The notes beneath the pieces are model-generated. The model did not search any database, had not been told where the DNA came from, and was given only the letters and a program-made list of their open reading frames with translations. The translations under genes were made by a program, and so were the position numbers. From contig NZ_QHLZ01000009.1 of assembly GCF_003185915.1 (NCBI RefSeq), forward strand, positions 1 to 64,000: a stretch of 64,000 nucleotides of DNA. The letters run 5' to 3'. Positions 1 to 8,355 of the stretch are shown in pieces (the stretch's first letter is position 1; each line of letters starts with the position of its first letter). The DNA comes from Arthrobacter psychrochitiniphilus (GTDB taxonomy: Bacteria > Actinomycetota > Actinomycetes > Actinomycetales > Micrococcaceae).

Positions 1-2
1 TC

Positions 3-98
3 TGCGCCCACCTCACCAGCACCAAAACCCGCTACCCCGGCACCAGCCTGATCCTCAAATACGCAATCAAAACCAAGGCGCCGGCTCTCATCAATTAA
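3..98 (+). pseudogene. C-terminal tail of a probable IS transposase (cut by window edge)
   Basis: An open frame enters from the left edge and ends at TAA 96-98. The 31 residues include the string TKTRYPGTSLILKYAIK. A 'T-x-T-x-[YF]-PGT-x-L' ending is what I remember from DDE transposases of the IS1380 type, but that is memory rather than a search. Only the tail is visible, so family and integrity cannot be judged. It fits the mobile, decayed character of the next 8 kb. Confidence 0.35.
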
Positions 99-403
99 AT
101 CGTGATATCAGGAGCCCTGGGTCTACGTCTTCACGTTTAGAAGTAGACCCGCATTCCCCATTTTCCGACAAGAAAACTCTGAACTTTTAGTGCACGTTTG
201 CTCAAATTGGTCCATCCCACAGGAGGTTCCCTTGCGGAACGCGACTGAAAGAGTCGTCGCGATGGCGCTGAGCTGGTTTCGATGACCCGTGTGCCTACCG
301 GCTTTGCGATGTATCGTCCACCCCAGTTGGGGGCTACGTCGCCGCTTTCAGCGTCCTGGTGCTCGGGTTTTGATGTGCCACTGATTACATCTAGCCTGTT
401 GTC
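99..403. other. Gene-free stretch with one hairpin and one palindrome
   Basis: No credible gene is seen. An inverted repeat GGGTCTAC (119-126) / GTAGACCC (143-150) with a short inner TCT/AGA pairing could act as a terminator for the transposase or mark an element end. A second, shorter palindrome at 222-240 belongs to a small repeat family listed separately. Confidence 0.45.
222..240. repeat. Palindrome GTTCC-N5-GGAAC, copy 1
   Basis: GGAGGTTCC CTTGC GGAAC. The same layout, [GA]GAGGTTCC followed by GGAAC, recurs at 7426-7442 and in weaker form at 4428-4446, always between genes. It may be a short dispersed repeat or an attenuator remnant; the function is unknown. Confidence 0.4.
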
Positions 404-1660
404 ATGTCGTATGACCTTGCCGTGTACATGCCGGAAGCACTTGACCTTGACGCCCTGACCGCTGTGGTCGATGAGTCCCCGGGGCTGCGACTAGAGGAAA
501 GTGTTGACACAGACTTGTCCGGGCCCCAGTTCCTGCGCCTGCTCCGCGGTAAGAAAGCGGCCTACTGTTCCACCCTCGAAGGCCCTTTCGATGTCGAAGT
601 AGATGACATTCCGGATGAGGTCACCGCCTCGGTCCTTGGCGTAGGAACCATGTACAGCATTCTGGTCGAAGGTAGCGATCCGGTCGCCATCCCCCATGCT
701 GTCCGGTTCGCAAAACGCCTAGCCAAAGCAGGGCAAGGTGTGGCCATGGATCTTCAGACGGATGAGCTCTGGCCCAAAACCAGCATTCGCCGAGCAGTCA
801 AACCCGAGAAAGACGCCATAGTCGACTTGGTAGAGGTGCGCTGGTACCACCTCATGGACGAAGCCCCAGACGACTTCCCGCAGCGATACCTTGACCTGGC
901 CCGGCAAATCCTTCCCGAGGCGGTACCTACGCGCTTCGGCTCCTTTGAACCATTGCAGGGGAATCTGGCCAGGGATGTCGACTCAGCTTTCACTGCTGCT
1001 TTCGCAGACGAATATGGGAACAGTGTGTTTACGAAAGCTACGTTGCCGGTCTCAAGCAGCTTCTTCAACGGCGTGTTCGGTGGCAACACAGATCAAGACC
1101 GTGGCTACCGCGACGGCGACGTTCAGACAGTATCCCTCAGCGTCCACAGAGAAATACTGGAGGATCCTACGTGGCGCAAAGCCTTCGAACGATTCGTCGT
1201 CGCCGTGGCCACCGAACTGCGCAGCTTTTATACCACCGTGGAGGTGGACCCCGGCTGGCACTGGAACGGGCGCTCACTATGGACGACAGCATCCAAAACC
1301 CATCGGTACTACCAAACAACTAGTTCGGGTCGCTGGCAAGGTCTTGCCCCTCACCCGACCTGGTTGTCGTGGTTCTCTCCGCTGTACGCCGACCTCGTCC
1401 GGCCCCACCTACAAGGCACCCTTGTGGAATACCCCGATGGGTTGCTGCACATCTTCGGGGACGGGCCGCTGGACAGTCACGAGATCATCGAACGCTGGCC
1501 CAATGTGGCCCAGTGGCTACCCGCAGAGCTCACGGTCGTTGCAGACCCCAGTGACAAGGACCAATTCGCGGATTTGATGCCTGAAAGGCTCACCCAGATG
1601 CTGGTAGCACCGCCCACCAAGCCGAAGTTCATCTACGAGGTATATCGACCAGGCGAATGA
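404..1660 (+). CDS. Hypothetical protein, 418 aa
   Basis: A full-length 418-residue soluble protein with no signal peptide or membrane segment. It is rich in aromatic residues toward the C-terminus (GWHWNGRSLW, PTWLSWFSPLYADL, RWPNVAQWLP). I do not recognise a domain. It is followed 215 bp downstream by a TPR protein on the same strand. Proteins of this build often turn up as orphan or immunity-type genes in accessory regions, but nothing here proves that role. The ATG has no clear ribosome-binding site upstream. The gene is real by length, codon use and lack of a better competing frame; the function is unknown. Confidence 0.7.
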   Translation: MSYDLAVYMPEALDLDALTAVVDESPGLRLEESVDTDLSGPQFLRLLRGKKAAYCSTLEGPFDVEVDDIPDEVTASVLGVGTMYSILVEGSDPVAIPHAVRFAKRLAKAGQGVAMDLQTDELWPKTSIRRAVKPEKDAIVDLVEVRWYHLMDEAPDDFPQRYLDLARQILPEAVPTRFGSFEPLQGNLARDVDSAFTAAFADEYGNSVFTKATLPVSSSFFNGVFGGNTDQDRGYRDGDVQTVSLSVHREILEDPTWRKAFERFVVAVATELRSFYTTVEVDPGWHWNGRSLWTTASKTHRYYQTTSSGRWQGLAPHPTWLSWFSPLYADLVRPHLQGTLVEYPDGLLHIFGDGPLDSHEIIERWPNVAQWLPAELTVVADPSDKDQFADLMPERLTQMLVAPPTKPKFIYEVYRPGE

Positions 1661-1875
1661 CCCGTATGCGAAGCAACAGTACAGAGCGATTCTGGGCACA
1701 GTTCCTCAAATTCTCGCAGCTGGACACATCCAAGATGCAAACTGCCAACCAATCGCTCTGGTTAGGAACAGAACGCCGCTAGGAGCCCAGGTGATCACAA
1801 CGACGCCAAACCAAATCAAACCAGTCCCGCGGGAGGTTCGACTTACGGCACTCAGCTTATGGAAGACTGAACGTC

Positions 1876-2388
1876 ATGTCTTTAGACGATGAGCTTGACC
1901 GGATCTTTGCCGCCAGGGACCGGAATAACATGCAGCCGACCATAGATGCAATGCTCCCTCTCTACGCATCCAATCCAGATAATGCACGAGTGCTCTACGA
2001 GGCAGGAGGAGCATACGACACCGGTGGCCAGGAAGAAGTGGCTCGGGGATTCTATGAGCGGGCTCTCGCTGCTGGGCTGGAAGGCGACCTGCTGCGCCGT
2101 TGTTATGTTCAGTACGGCTCAACGTTGAGGAACGTAGGCGAATACGAGAAGTCACTCGACGTCTTCGCAACCGCTCGCAACACATTTCCAGAATCGCCTG
2201 CTCTGGGCATTTTTGAAGCAATTACCCTCCACGCCGCAGGCCAACCAGATGCGGCCGTTGCAGCCCTGCTGGACTTGTTGGTGGATTTCGTTCGCACATC
2301 AGACATCGAGAGGTACAAACCAGCGATCAGCGGGAACGCAGCATATATCCGTTCACTGGGAAGAAACGGATCAGACGTCTCCACCTAA
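1876..2388 (+). CDS. Tetratricopeptide-repeat protein (TPR_5-like), 170 aa
   Basis: An all-helical 170-aa protein with TPR-type helix pairs, e.g. ARVLYEAGGAYDTGGQEEVA (about 38-57) and FYERALAAGLEGDLLRRCYV. The spacing and the A/G/Y/L pattern match small cytosolic TPR proteins of the 'tetratrico peptide repeat group 5' kind. Such proteins mediate protein-protein contacts; the partner is unknown. The ATG is preceded by GGAAG. It stands alone, 34 bp before the convergent HTH gene. Confidence 0.75.
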   Translation: MSLDDELDRIFAARDRNNMQPTIDAMLPLYASNPDNARVLYEAGGAYDTGGQEEVARGFYERALAAGLEGDLLRRCYVQYGSTLRNVGEYEKSLDVFATARNTFPESPALGIFEAITLHAAGQPDAAVAALLDLLVDFVRTSDIERYKPAISGNAAYIRSLGRNGSDVST

Positions 2389-2421
2389 TCCCGCAACAGG
2401 TTCCCTTATTTGGACGTCCGC

Positions 2422-2919
2422 TCACCCCGTAATCGGGATGCTGTCATCACGAGCACATCGACGGCTTTCCGCGACGGCTTGCAGAATGGTGTCGTAGAGG
2501 TCGCCACCAAGTAATCGATCGTTGAAGGCCCGCCCCACGTCGTCAAAGGAACCGGGCGTGGAGAACCGCAGATCATCAAAGTAATCGTGCTCCCGCTTTT
2601 CGGGAGCCACGTAATCCCAACGCATCAGTTCGTCGATGAGTTGCTCCCGGGTCAGCTGCCCCACAGCGTACCGTTGGCATACCTCGTAGGGGTCAGCGCC
2701 TGAGAATCCTTGCCGGACAGCGATCACCGTTCCTGCCGTTTTCAGTGCCGAAGACAAGCTGGGCTGGCTGATGCCCAGCGCTCTGGCCCATTCCCGCTGC
2801 GTACCACCCAGGGACGTCAGACGGGACAGCTCCCGCCGATAGTCCAGCTGGTTCAGGTGCACCTGCTGCCGTAGCGTCCTAGCGCGTCCCGCCTCTATAG
2901 AGTAATCAGTTATGGCCAC
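2422..2919 (-). CDS. Helix-turn-helix protein, antitoxin- or regulator-like, 165 aa
   Basis: Residues about 40-60 (GGTQREWARALGISQPSLS) form a clear HTH resembling XRE/Lrp-type DNA-binding helices. The second half (YAVGQLTREQLIDELMRWDY) is an acidic domain that I associate with small actinobacterial HTH proteins of unknown role. The start is put at GTG 2919 because an AGGAGG lies 8-9 nt upstream of it; the GTG three codons earlier overlaps that ribosome-binding site. No obvious toxin gene flanks it, so a toxin-antitoxin role is only a guess. Confidence 0.7.
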   Translation of the reverse strand: MAITDYSIEAGRARTLRQQVHLNQLDYRRELSRLTSLGGTQREWARALGISQPSLSSALKTAGTVIAVRQGFSGADPYEVCQRYAVGQLTREQLIDELMRWDYVAPEKREHDYFDDLRFSTPGSFDDVGRAFNDRLLGGDLYDTILQAVAESRRCARDDSIPITG

Positions 2920-3156
2920 TCCAGCCACCTCCTATAGAACACCCTATCAAGGGAGGGCAGAGGTATCTATATTCAGTCGAAACCCGACTAATTTGATGCG
3001 GACCGAAGGTTCAGTTCACCATCCTCACGTAGGAACCCCGCGCTACCGCGAGTCTTTCCGCAGAGGGTTCGACCTGCAGGCACTGTACGGCCTCGCTTTC
3101 GGCACCAGCGGCCCGAGTGTTCTCTCTGTGGCCGCACGTCTCGAGGGACTTGGGGG

Positions 3157-3828
3157 TTACCAGGGGTTCAGCGTTATCTCGCTGTCCAGCGGCCCGCGTC
3201 CGGCTAACCATGCCATAAACAACCGCCGACTATCAGATGAATCGAGTCGCTCGGAGGCGGTTGCAAGCAATGCCGGAAGTTCCCAGTCCACATACTCATC
3301 CGGCCAACCCAACGGGCCGTAGCCCAGTCCGAGATCGACGTGGTGCATCTCCACCTCACGGAGCCTGTGTGCCGGGCAACCAGCCACACCGTAATGCCCT
3401 CCGCCAAGGAAATGCCCGTTGGGCCATCCTGCAGCAGTTGATTGCGTGAATACCACTTCGAGACGCTCCATGCTGAATTGGAGATCGGCGATGATCTCAC
3501 CAGCTGACCGCGTGGCCCCATCTTCAATCTCGGTGCTGCGCTGTTGCTCACCACTTTGGTATTTAGGAACATCATGGCCACTCAGCGCACCTGACAGTCT
3601 TCGCGCATGGGCGTCCGCATTGCGAGCAAGATGGGTCAGTACATGGCCCACGGTCCATCCCGGCAGCCGACTTGCCGATTGGACGCCCTCGTTCGTTAGC
3701 TGGTACACGCGACGCATCAACCGCCCCTGCGCTTCACGGCACAATCGGGACGCCAGTTCCGGATTACTCTCAAGATCCACGAATACATCAACCTTTCTTG
3801 GCCACTCGATCACAGGCAACTCTGCCAC
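3157..3828 (-). CDS. Maleylpyruvate isomerase N-terminal (MDMPI/DinB) family protein
   Basis: 223 aa. The pattern is that of the mycothiol-dependent maleylpyruvate isomerase/DinB superfamily: an N-terminal helix bundle with LPGWTVGHVLTHLARNADAH (about 54-73) and a distal REVEMHHVDLGLGYG. These supply the three metal-ligand positions of the family (H in GHVLTH, E and H in EVEMHH). Members use a divalent metal and a low-molecular-weight thiol (mycothiol in actinobacteria) for isomerase or transferase reactions. The substrate here is unknown. It is a single gene between the HTH protein and the methyltransferase relic. Confidence 0.85.
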   Translation of the reverse strand: MAELPVIEWPRKVDVFVDLESNPELASRLCREAQGRLMRRVYQLTNEGVQSASRLPGWTVGHVLTHLARNADAHARRLSGALSGHDVPKYQSGEQQRSTEIEDGATRSAGEIIADLQFSMERLEVVFTQSTAAGWPNGHFLGGGHYGVAGCPAHRLREVEMHHVDLGLGYGPLGWPDEYVDWELPALLATASERLDSSDSRRLFMAWLAGRGPLDSEITLNPW

Positions 3829-3986
3829 AATCGCTCACAATGGCATGGGATGGGCAGACACGATCCAGATAAGACACCGATCAACCGTGCAGGGGTTGCT
3901 GTGTTGCACCATATTCTTCACCCCAGTAGGAGCGGATCCTAGGTATTCAAAGCGAAGTCCCGCCTGATAATCGATAGTCTGAAGGC

Positions 3987-4301
3987 ATGCATCAGACCCG
4001 AAGAGCACCAACAGCTTCGACTCACGGCGCTGTTCTGCATGATGAGGTTCGCCCCGGCTGGTCGGCGGAGGTGGTCTCGTGGCTATTGGGATCACCCTTG
4101 AGCGGTCAGCGACTGGCAGTACTGGATCTCGGAGCCGGCACAGGACTGGGAACGCAGACCATCGCAACACTCGGACACTCCGTCACTGCAGTTGATTCCT
4201 CTGCAGACATGCTCTCCGCGCTCCGGACCTCCTGCCAGGAACTGCCCTCCGGAGTCGATGATCGCATCACGGCCGTTGGTGGATCGGCAGATTCTTGTTG
4301 A
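3987..4301 (+). pseudogene. Truncated class I SAM-dependent methyltransferase
   Basis: The 104-aa frame begins like a complete small-molecule methyltransferase: glycine-rich motif I LDLGAGTGLGTQTIA, then the acidic motif TAVDSSADML. It stops about 40 residues later, less than half the usual length of about 250 aa. The distal Rossmann strands are missing. Right after it, 4290-4410, another frame (ends SYDYLAEQV) is open but not recognisable, as if a deletion had fused two unrelated pieces. It is best read as a 3'-deleted gene. Confidence 0.7.
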
Positions 4302-4427
4302 TTACTACCCAGGAATCCGTGTAATCCTCAATACTCCACATGGACTTGTGAGCGTTATGGCCAGCGACCCCTTGCCGTTCAGCTACGACTACCTTGCCGA
4401 GCAAGTCTGAATTAGGACGTCCCGCAG

Positions 4428-4446
4428 AGGGTTCCCGCTAGCGGAC
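4428..4446. repeat. Palindrome GTTCC-N-GGAC, copy 2 (degenerate)
   Basis: AGGGTTCCCGCTAGCGGACG lies in the 56-bp gap between the methyltransferase relic and the VOC gene. It contains the inner palindrome CCGCTAGCGG and shares the GAGG-GTTCC...GGA layout with the copies at 222 and 7426. Confidence 0.35.
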
Positions 4447-4466
4447 GGCCGTGTGAGACTTGGGAG

Positions 4467-4871
4467 GTGAACGAAGATCTAGAGGGTTCCCTGCACCATA
4501 TCGAGCTGTGGGTGCCGAGCCTTGAACGGGCCAAGGATGAATAGGGTTGGATTCTGACTCGTTTGGGATACTCGCCGGATCAGAATTGGGATCAAGGAAT
4601 TAGTTGGCGGCGAGGTACGACCTATATTGTCGCCGAGGAATCCCCAGCACTGACCAGCAGAGAGCATGAACGTACAGCGCCGGGATTGAATCACTTGGCA
4701 TTTCATGCTGGAAGTGAAGAAAAGGTCGATGCCCTAATGGTGGATAGCCAGCTCCATGGCTGGCGGCCGTTATTTGCAGAGAAGTACCCCCACGCTGGCG
4801 GTCCTGACAACTACGCTGCCTACCTAGTGAACTCCGACGGCTTCGAAGGCGAACTCATAGCCACCAAATGA
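4467..4871 (+). pseudogene. VOC/glyoxalase-family protein with in-frame TAG at codon 26
   Basis: Read from GTG 4467, the frame gives a normal VOC start, SLHHIELWVPSLERAKDE, meets TAG at 4542-4544, then continues in the same frame as GWILTRLGYSPDQNWDQG through to LNHLAFHAG and DGFEGELIA. H12 (HHIEL), H in LNHLAF and E in FEGEL match the paired metal-ligand positions of the fold. Homologous proteins usually have a W (TGG) at or near the stop position, so one base change could explain it. Without suppression only a 25-residue peptide is made. A restart at 4563 would lack strand 1. Confidence 0.75.
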
Positions 4872-4963
4872 TCCAATTCGGTCCCGCCTATGTCCATAAG
4901 GTGTTGGGTTACCGGATGACTTGTCTGTGCGTCAGTTCCTCGGTGAGGTGGCGATTCCGTGTT

Positions 4964-5377
4964 TCAATCAATTTTTTGCATATAGCGGGCCAGGACCAGC
5001 TTCTCAACGAGTAGCCCGACGGGGCCGAAGGGTGCCGCGAACTCTATGCGGTCAATCATCGTAGTCCACTTCGCGTCCTGGTTGAACTCATGGATATGCC
5101 GGAACGACTTAAACGGGCCATTAACCTGTTCATCAACGAAGGAGTCTGGCGCCACCATTTGTGTGATCCGGCTTGTCATCCGCAGCGGAAGACCGAAATG
5201 CCATGCACGCCACGTCACCTCTTCTCCCAACGAAATGAGTCCCGAAGTGACACCAGCGACAGCTTTTTCACGAGAGTGCGCCATCGAGTCCCTATGCGCG
5301 TCAATGCTGCGCGCCAAATCAAATAGCTGCGCTTTTGGCATGCTAAAAGGTGTCGTGCATTCGAAAGAAACGACCAT
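4964..5377 (-). CDS. SRPBCC/START-like ligand-binding protein, 137 aa
   Basis: A complete 137-aa SRPBCC ('polyketide cyclase/dehydrase-like') protein. It starts with FECTTPFSMPKAQLFDLARSID, has a central EEVTWRAWHFGLPLRMTSRI beta-strand pair, and ends with the long helix GLLVEKLVLARYM that closes the hydrophobic pocket of this fold. The family binds small hydrophobic ligands; the ligand here is unknown. The ATG start reads MVVSFECT. It lies between two broken genes yet looks intact. Confidence 0.75.
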   Translation of the reverse strand: MVVSFECTTPFSMPKAQLFDLARSIDAHRDSMAHSREKAVAGVTSGLISLGEEVTWRAWHFGLPLRMTSRITQMVAPDSFVDEQVNGPFKSFRHIHEFNQDAKWTTMIDRIEFAAPFGPVGLLVEKLVLARYMQKID

Positions 5378-5622
5378 GATCAGAGTATGTCAGGTAGTTC
5401 CGTCTTTGCCCGTATCGCGAGGCAATCACTGGCAAACAGCCATAGAAGCGGCTCCCGGTGGCATGAGATACCCACCCCAGCAGCTGGATGTATGGAACAC
5501 CACGAGGTTGCCCCGCAGAAGGACAAGAGAGGAAAACTTTGACAAAGCATCCCGGTTCAAGATGGTGCTCTAAGCTGATCCAATGAAAAATGAGAATTTC
5601 GTCATTAGAACTACCACCGAAA

Positions 5623-5647
5623 GGGTCTGATCAAGGTTTAGTTGACA
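5623..5647 (+). repeat. IS left inverted repeat
   Basis: It begins GGGTCTG and ends TTTAGTTGACA. It matches the reverse complement of 6866-6890 at 20 of 25 positions. Confidence 0.88.
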
Positions 5648-5681
5648 TCTGACTTGTGAGTTTTGGCTTGCAAGTGAAAGG

Positions 5682-5975
5682 ATGTTTAACATGCCTAAAG
5701 CTTTTCCTGAAGAGTTCCGCCGTGACGTGGTCGCGGTGGCCCGCAAGGGCGAATCGACCATTGTCCAGATCGCGAAGGACTTCGGTATTTCTCCGGCCGC
5801 TTTGCATCGGTGGTTGAAGATCGCCGACGTCCAAGACGGGGTGGTTCCCGGGGTGACGAAGGAAGAATCTGCTGAGCTGCGCGAGGCGAAGAAACGCATC
5901 CGTCTCCTTGAGCAGGAAGCGGAGGTGATGCGCCGGGCGGTCGCCTACCTTTCCCGTGACGTCAACCCAAAATGA
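5682..5975 (+). CDS. IS3-family transposase OrfA (HTH subunit)
   Basis: 97 aa. An N-terminal HTH of the HTH_Tnp_1 type (FPEEFRRDVVAVARKGE..IVQIAKDFGISPAALHRWL) is followed by a leucine-zipper helix (ELREAKKRIRLLEQEAEVMRRA). It binds the element ends and partners with OrfB. The stop TGA (5973-5975) overlaps the orfB ATG (5972) as AAAATGATG, consistent with coupling or -1 frameshifting to make an OrfAB fusion, as known for the family. Confidence 0.93.
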   Translation: MFNMPKAFPEEFRRDVVAVARKGESTIVQIAKDFGISPAALHRWLKIADVQDGVVPGVTKEESAELREAKKRIRLLEQEAEVMRRAVAYLSRDVNPK

Positions 5976-6875
5976 TGTACCCGCTGGTCCTTGAACTAGC
6001 CGCTCCCCAGGCCCCTGTACGGGTTCCTGTCGCGGTGACCTGCCGGGTGCTGGGATTCTCCCGCCAAGCCTTCTACCAATGGTGTGCGAACCCTGTCAGT
6101 GACCGGGACTGGGAAGAAGCGCACCTAGTCAACGCCGCCCTAGATGTCCATGCAGAAGAGCCGACGTTCGGGTACAGGCTGATCCATGACGAACTCGTCC
6201 ACGAACAAGGACTGGTGGCTTCCGAGACCCGGGTGGGGCGGTTGTGCAGTGAGAACCGGATTCTTTCTGTCATCCACCGCCGGCGAGGTACTGGGAAGAA
6301 AGCTGGCGCTCCCGTTCATGACGATCACGTCCAACGGGTCTTCACCGCCACAGCACCGAACCGGTTGTGGCTGACCGATATCACCGAGCACCACACCGGC
6401 GAGGGCAAGCTCTACCTCTGCGCGGTCAAGGACGTTTACTCCAACCGGATTGTCGGCTACTCCATCGATTCCCGAATGAAGGCTGCTCTGGCTGTTGATG
6501 CACTGGCTGCGGCGATCAGTCAACGGAACCCGCAAGGAACGTTGATACACAGACAGGGGCTCTCAATTCCGATCCAAGAAGTACGTCCGTCTGATCAGCT
6601 CAGCTGGCCTGCAGGGCTCCATGGGCAGGGTCGGGGCATGTGCAGATAATGCAGCGATGGAAAGTTTCTTCTCGCTGCTTCAAAAGAACGTGCTGAACCA
6701 AAAACGGTGGGAAACCCGGGCAGAACTACGCTTGGCCATTGTGGTCTGGATCGAGAAAACCTACCACCGCCGACGCCGCCAACGACGACTCGGCAAACTA
6801 ACACCCATCGAGTTTGAGACAATAAACAAGACCACTCAACCGGTCCCCGAAATATCAACCCAAACTGTCAACTAA
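5972..6875 (+). pseudogene. IS3-family transposase OrfB, frameshifted at the second catalytic Asp
   Basis: An rve integrase-core transposase. The first frame runs from ATG 5972 through RQAFYQWCANPVSDRD and PNRLWLTDITEHHTGEG (first catalytic D) to about 6548, where the expected HSDRGSQFRSKKY becomes HRQGLSIPIQE. From about 6552 the correct protein continues in another frame (DRGSQFRSKKYVRLISSAG, then DNAAMESFFSLLQKNVL with the catalytic E). Net loss of two bases (or gain of one) explains it. All three DDE residues are still encoded, but no single product carries them. Confidence 0.9.
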
Positions 6876-6890
6876 AACCCGGGCAGACCC
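6866..6890 (-). repeat. IS right inverted repeat
   Basis: It begins TGTCAACTAAA and ends CAGACCC, and is complementary to the left end with five mismatches. It is followed directly by the second AAA of the target duplication. Confidence 0.88.
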
Positions 6891-7378
6891 AAACGGACTG
6901 GCGCGAGATCCGGAAGCTTCGCCTGGAAATGATAAGTGACACCCCAATAGCATGCTCCGAGACTGAAGCTGATGCGTTGGCCGTGGATGAAACGGAGTGG
7001 CGTCGCCGTGGGGCACAAGGTTCCCGAGAAGGCTCCATCACCGTTGCTGCGATCGCTGAAAACGGAAACTGGCTAGGGACTATGGCCGCGTACATCGCCC
7101 ACCCAAGTGTTGGGCCGCTGTTTGTAGGTGTCTATGTAACTCCGGATTTTCGAGGAACTGAACTAGGTCTAACAGACTCCTTGCTATCGGCGATTGAAGC
7201 GTGGGCCAGCAATAACGGTGGACGCCTTACTCTCCATGTGCACGAAGCCAACGGGCAAGCGCAAAAGGCCTATTCCAAGAGAGGCTTTGAGTTCACCGGT
7301 CACTCGGCTGAATACTCTTTAGATGCCAGCAGCCGTGAAGTAGAGATGACTAAGGAATTGATACCTACAGCAGTTTGA

Positions 7379-7678
7379 TGCCGCCTCGATCCGCCGCGTT
7401 GAACCTGTGATTAGTAGCCCGTTCGAGGTTCCCCCGCGGAACATGGCGGGCCGACGTGGGTGCAAATCGAGTTTGCTCCCTAAACGCACCGCCGACCGAC
7501 CGGCTTGCGGGACAATTCCACTGCGTCTATATGGCAAACTCTTGCTGGACTGGCTGCTGGCTTGTTCAGCTCAACGTTCACAATCCGGGGATGGCGGTCG
7601 GCTTCGATTCTGCTCATAACCCGATAGGTCAGAAAAGGGGGCGTCGACGCCCTCTCCCTCCAGCGTTGATTGCCTTAG
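7379..7678. other. Gene-free stretch
   Basis: No recognisable gene. It holds the third copy of the short GTTCC/GGAAC palindrome at 7426-7442. The few open frames are short, lack ribosome-binding sites and resemble nothing. Confidence 0.4.
7426..7442. repeat. Palindrome GTTCC-N5-GGAAC, copy 3
   Basis: GAGGTTCC CCCGC GGAAC, nearly identical in layout to 222-240. Confidence 0.4.
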
Positions 7679-8002
7679 CTAGGATCCGGAGTTGCTGAGC
7701 CTGTATGCAAGATACCGGCGTGCTATGTATCCAGCCATGGCAGGTACAGCAGCGAGGATGACATACTCCAGCCAGAGTGGGTGAATGACGGCTGGCTCAA
7801 TGAGAATGAATGAACAGCAGACTGCCACGATCAGGAGACCGAATGCCACGGTAGCGTTTGTGGTTGCAGGTTTCTTTCCGGTTTCTCGTTCAGTTTCGTT
7901 AAACCCGCCGACGGCGAAGCCAATGAGTGCCGTAGACATGACCAGTCCAATTACTGCCAAGAAAGTCATAAACTCCATGAGAATAGTGTCCTCTCCACTC
8001 AT
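7679..8002 (-). CDS. Small membrane protein, 107 aa
   Basis: Three predicted membrane helices: about 11-33 (FLAVIGLVMSTALIGFAVGG), 50-68 (TVAFGLLIVAVCCSFILIE) and 75-92 (LWLEYVILAAVPAMAGYI). A short Lys/Glu/Thr loop (ETERETGKKPATTNA) joins helices 1 and 2, and the tail is basic. The hydrophobic pattern on the minus strand is far more protein-like than the plus-strand frames over the same bases. No family recognised. Confidence 0.55.
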   Translation of the reverse strand: MSGEDTILMEFMTFLAVIGLVMSTALIGFAVGGFNETERETGKKPATTNATVAFGLLIVAVCCSFILIEPAVIHPLWLEYVILAAVPAMAGYIARRYLAYRLSNSGS

Positions 8003-8355
8003 GCGTAGTTACAACCGATTGGGTTCTCTTGCTGATACCTTGTAAATCCACTAGTGCTCGTGAAGAGAGTCAAGCTCGAAGACGATTCGGGTACAAGCTA
8101 CGTATGGTGGGGCGTACCGGTGAGGGGACCCCCTCCGGGCAGGCTATGGGTGGCCTCTATTGGCAAGCCGCAGTCCAGTGGGTTTGAGGCTCCTCGCGCC
8201 CCGATCGTCAGGTTTTCCGCTACCAGTAGGCTACCCCGAACAGGCCGCTGACTCCTTAGCGTGAATTTCCCGGCAGATCTTCCCCCAGACCCCGATATGG
8301 CCACAAGGAACTCGAGCACGCTAGCTAGTACCCGGCAGACAGGGCTTCGTGGCAG
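8003..8355. other. Gene-free stretch
   Basis: No supported gene or clear regulatory structure. Short open frames on both strands lack ribosome-binding sites and look random. Confidence 0.4.

Larger units (their letters stand above)
5623..6890 (+). mobile_element. IS3-family insertion sequence, 1,268 bp, with 25-bp inverted repeats
   Basis: The ends are imperfect 25-bp inverted repeats (20 of 25 positions match; outer 7 and inner 11 identical). AAA lies on both sides (5620-5622 and 6891-6893) as a 3-bp target duplication, which is usual for IS3. It carries overlapping orfA and orfB with a DDE transposase. OrfB has a frameshift, so the copy should not move unless transposase is supplied from elsewhere. 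Confidence 0.92.
5583..7378 (+). pseudogene. GNAT N-acetyltransferase gene interrupted by an IS3-family element
   Basis: The 5' part (5583-5622) encodes MKNENFVIRTTTE plus one base. The 3' part (from 6894) continues CG GAC TGG..., giving TDWREIRKLRLEM and then a normal GNAT body: VTPDFRGTELG (acetyl-CoA loop), LHVHEANGQAQKAYSKRGFE (strand/helix near the C-terminus). Deleting 5623-6893 (IS plus one copy of the AAA duplication) joins GAA-A|CG-GAC in frame, restoring an uninterrupted protein of about 160 aa. The insertion is therefore recent relative to decay of the host gene. A shortened product from ATG 6929 would lack strand 1. Confidence 0.88.

Noticed and set aside
2422..3322. Toxin-antitoxin pair around the HTH gene
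   Set aside because: No toxin-like partner on either side; the overlapping plus-strand frame is not protein-like.
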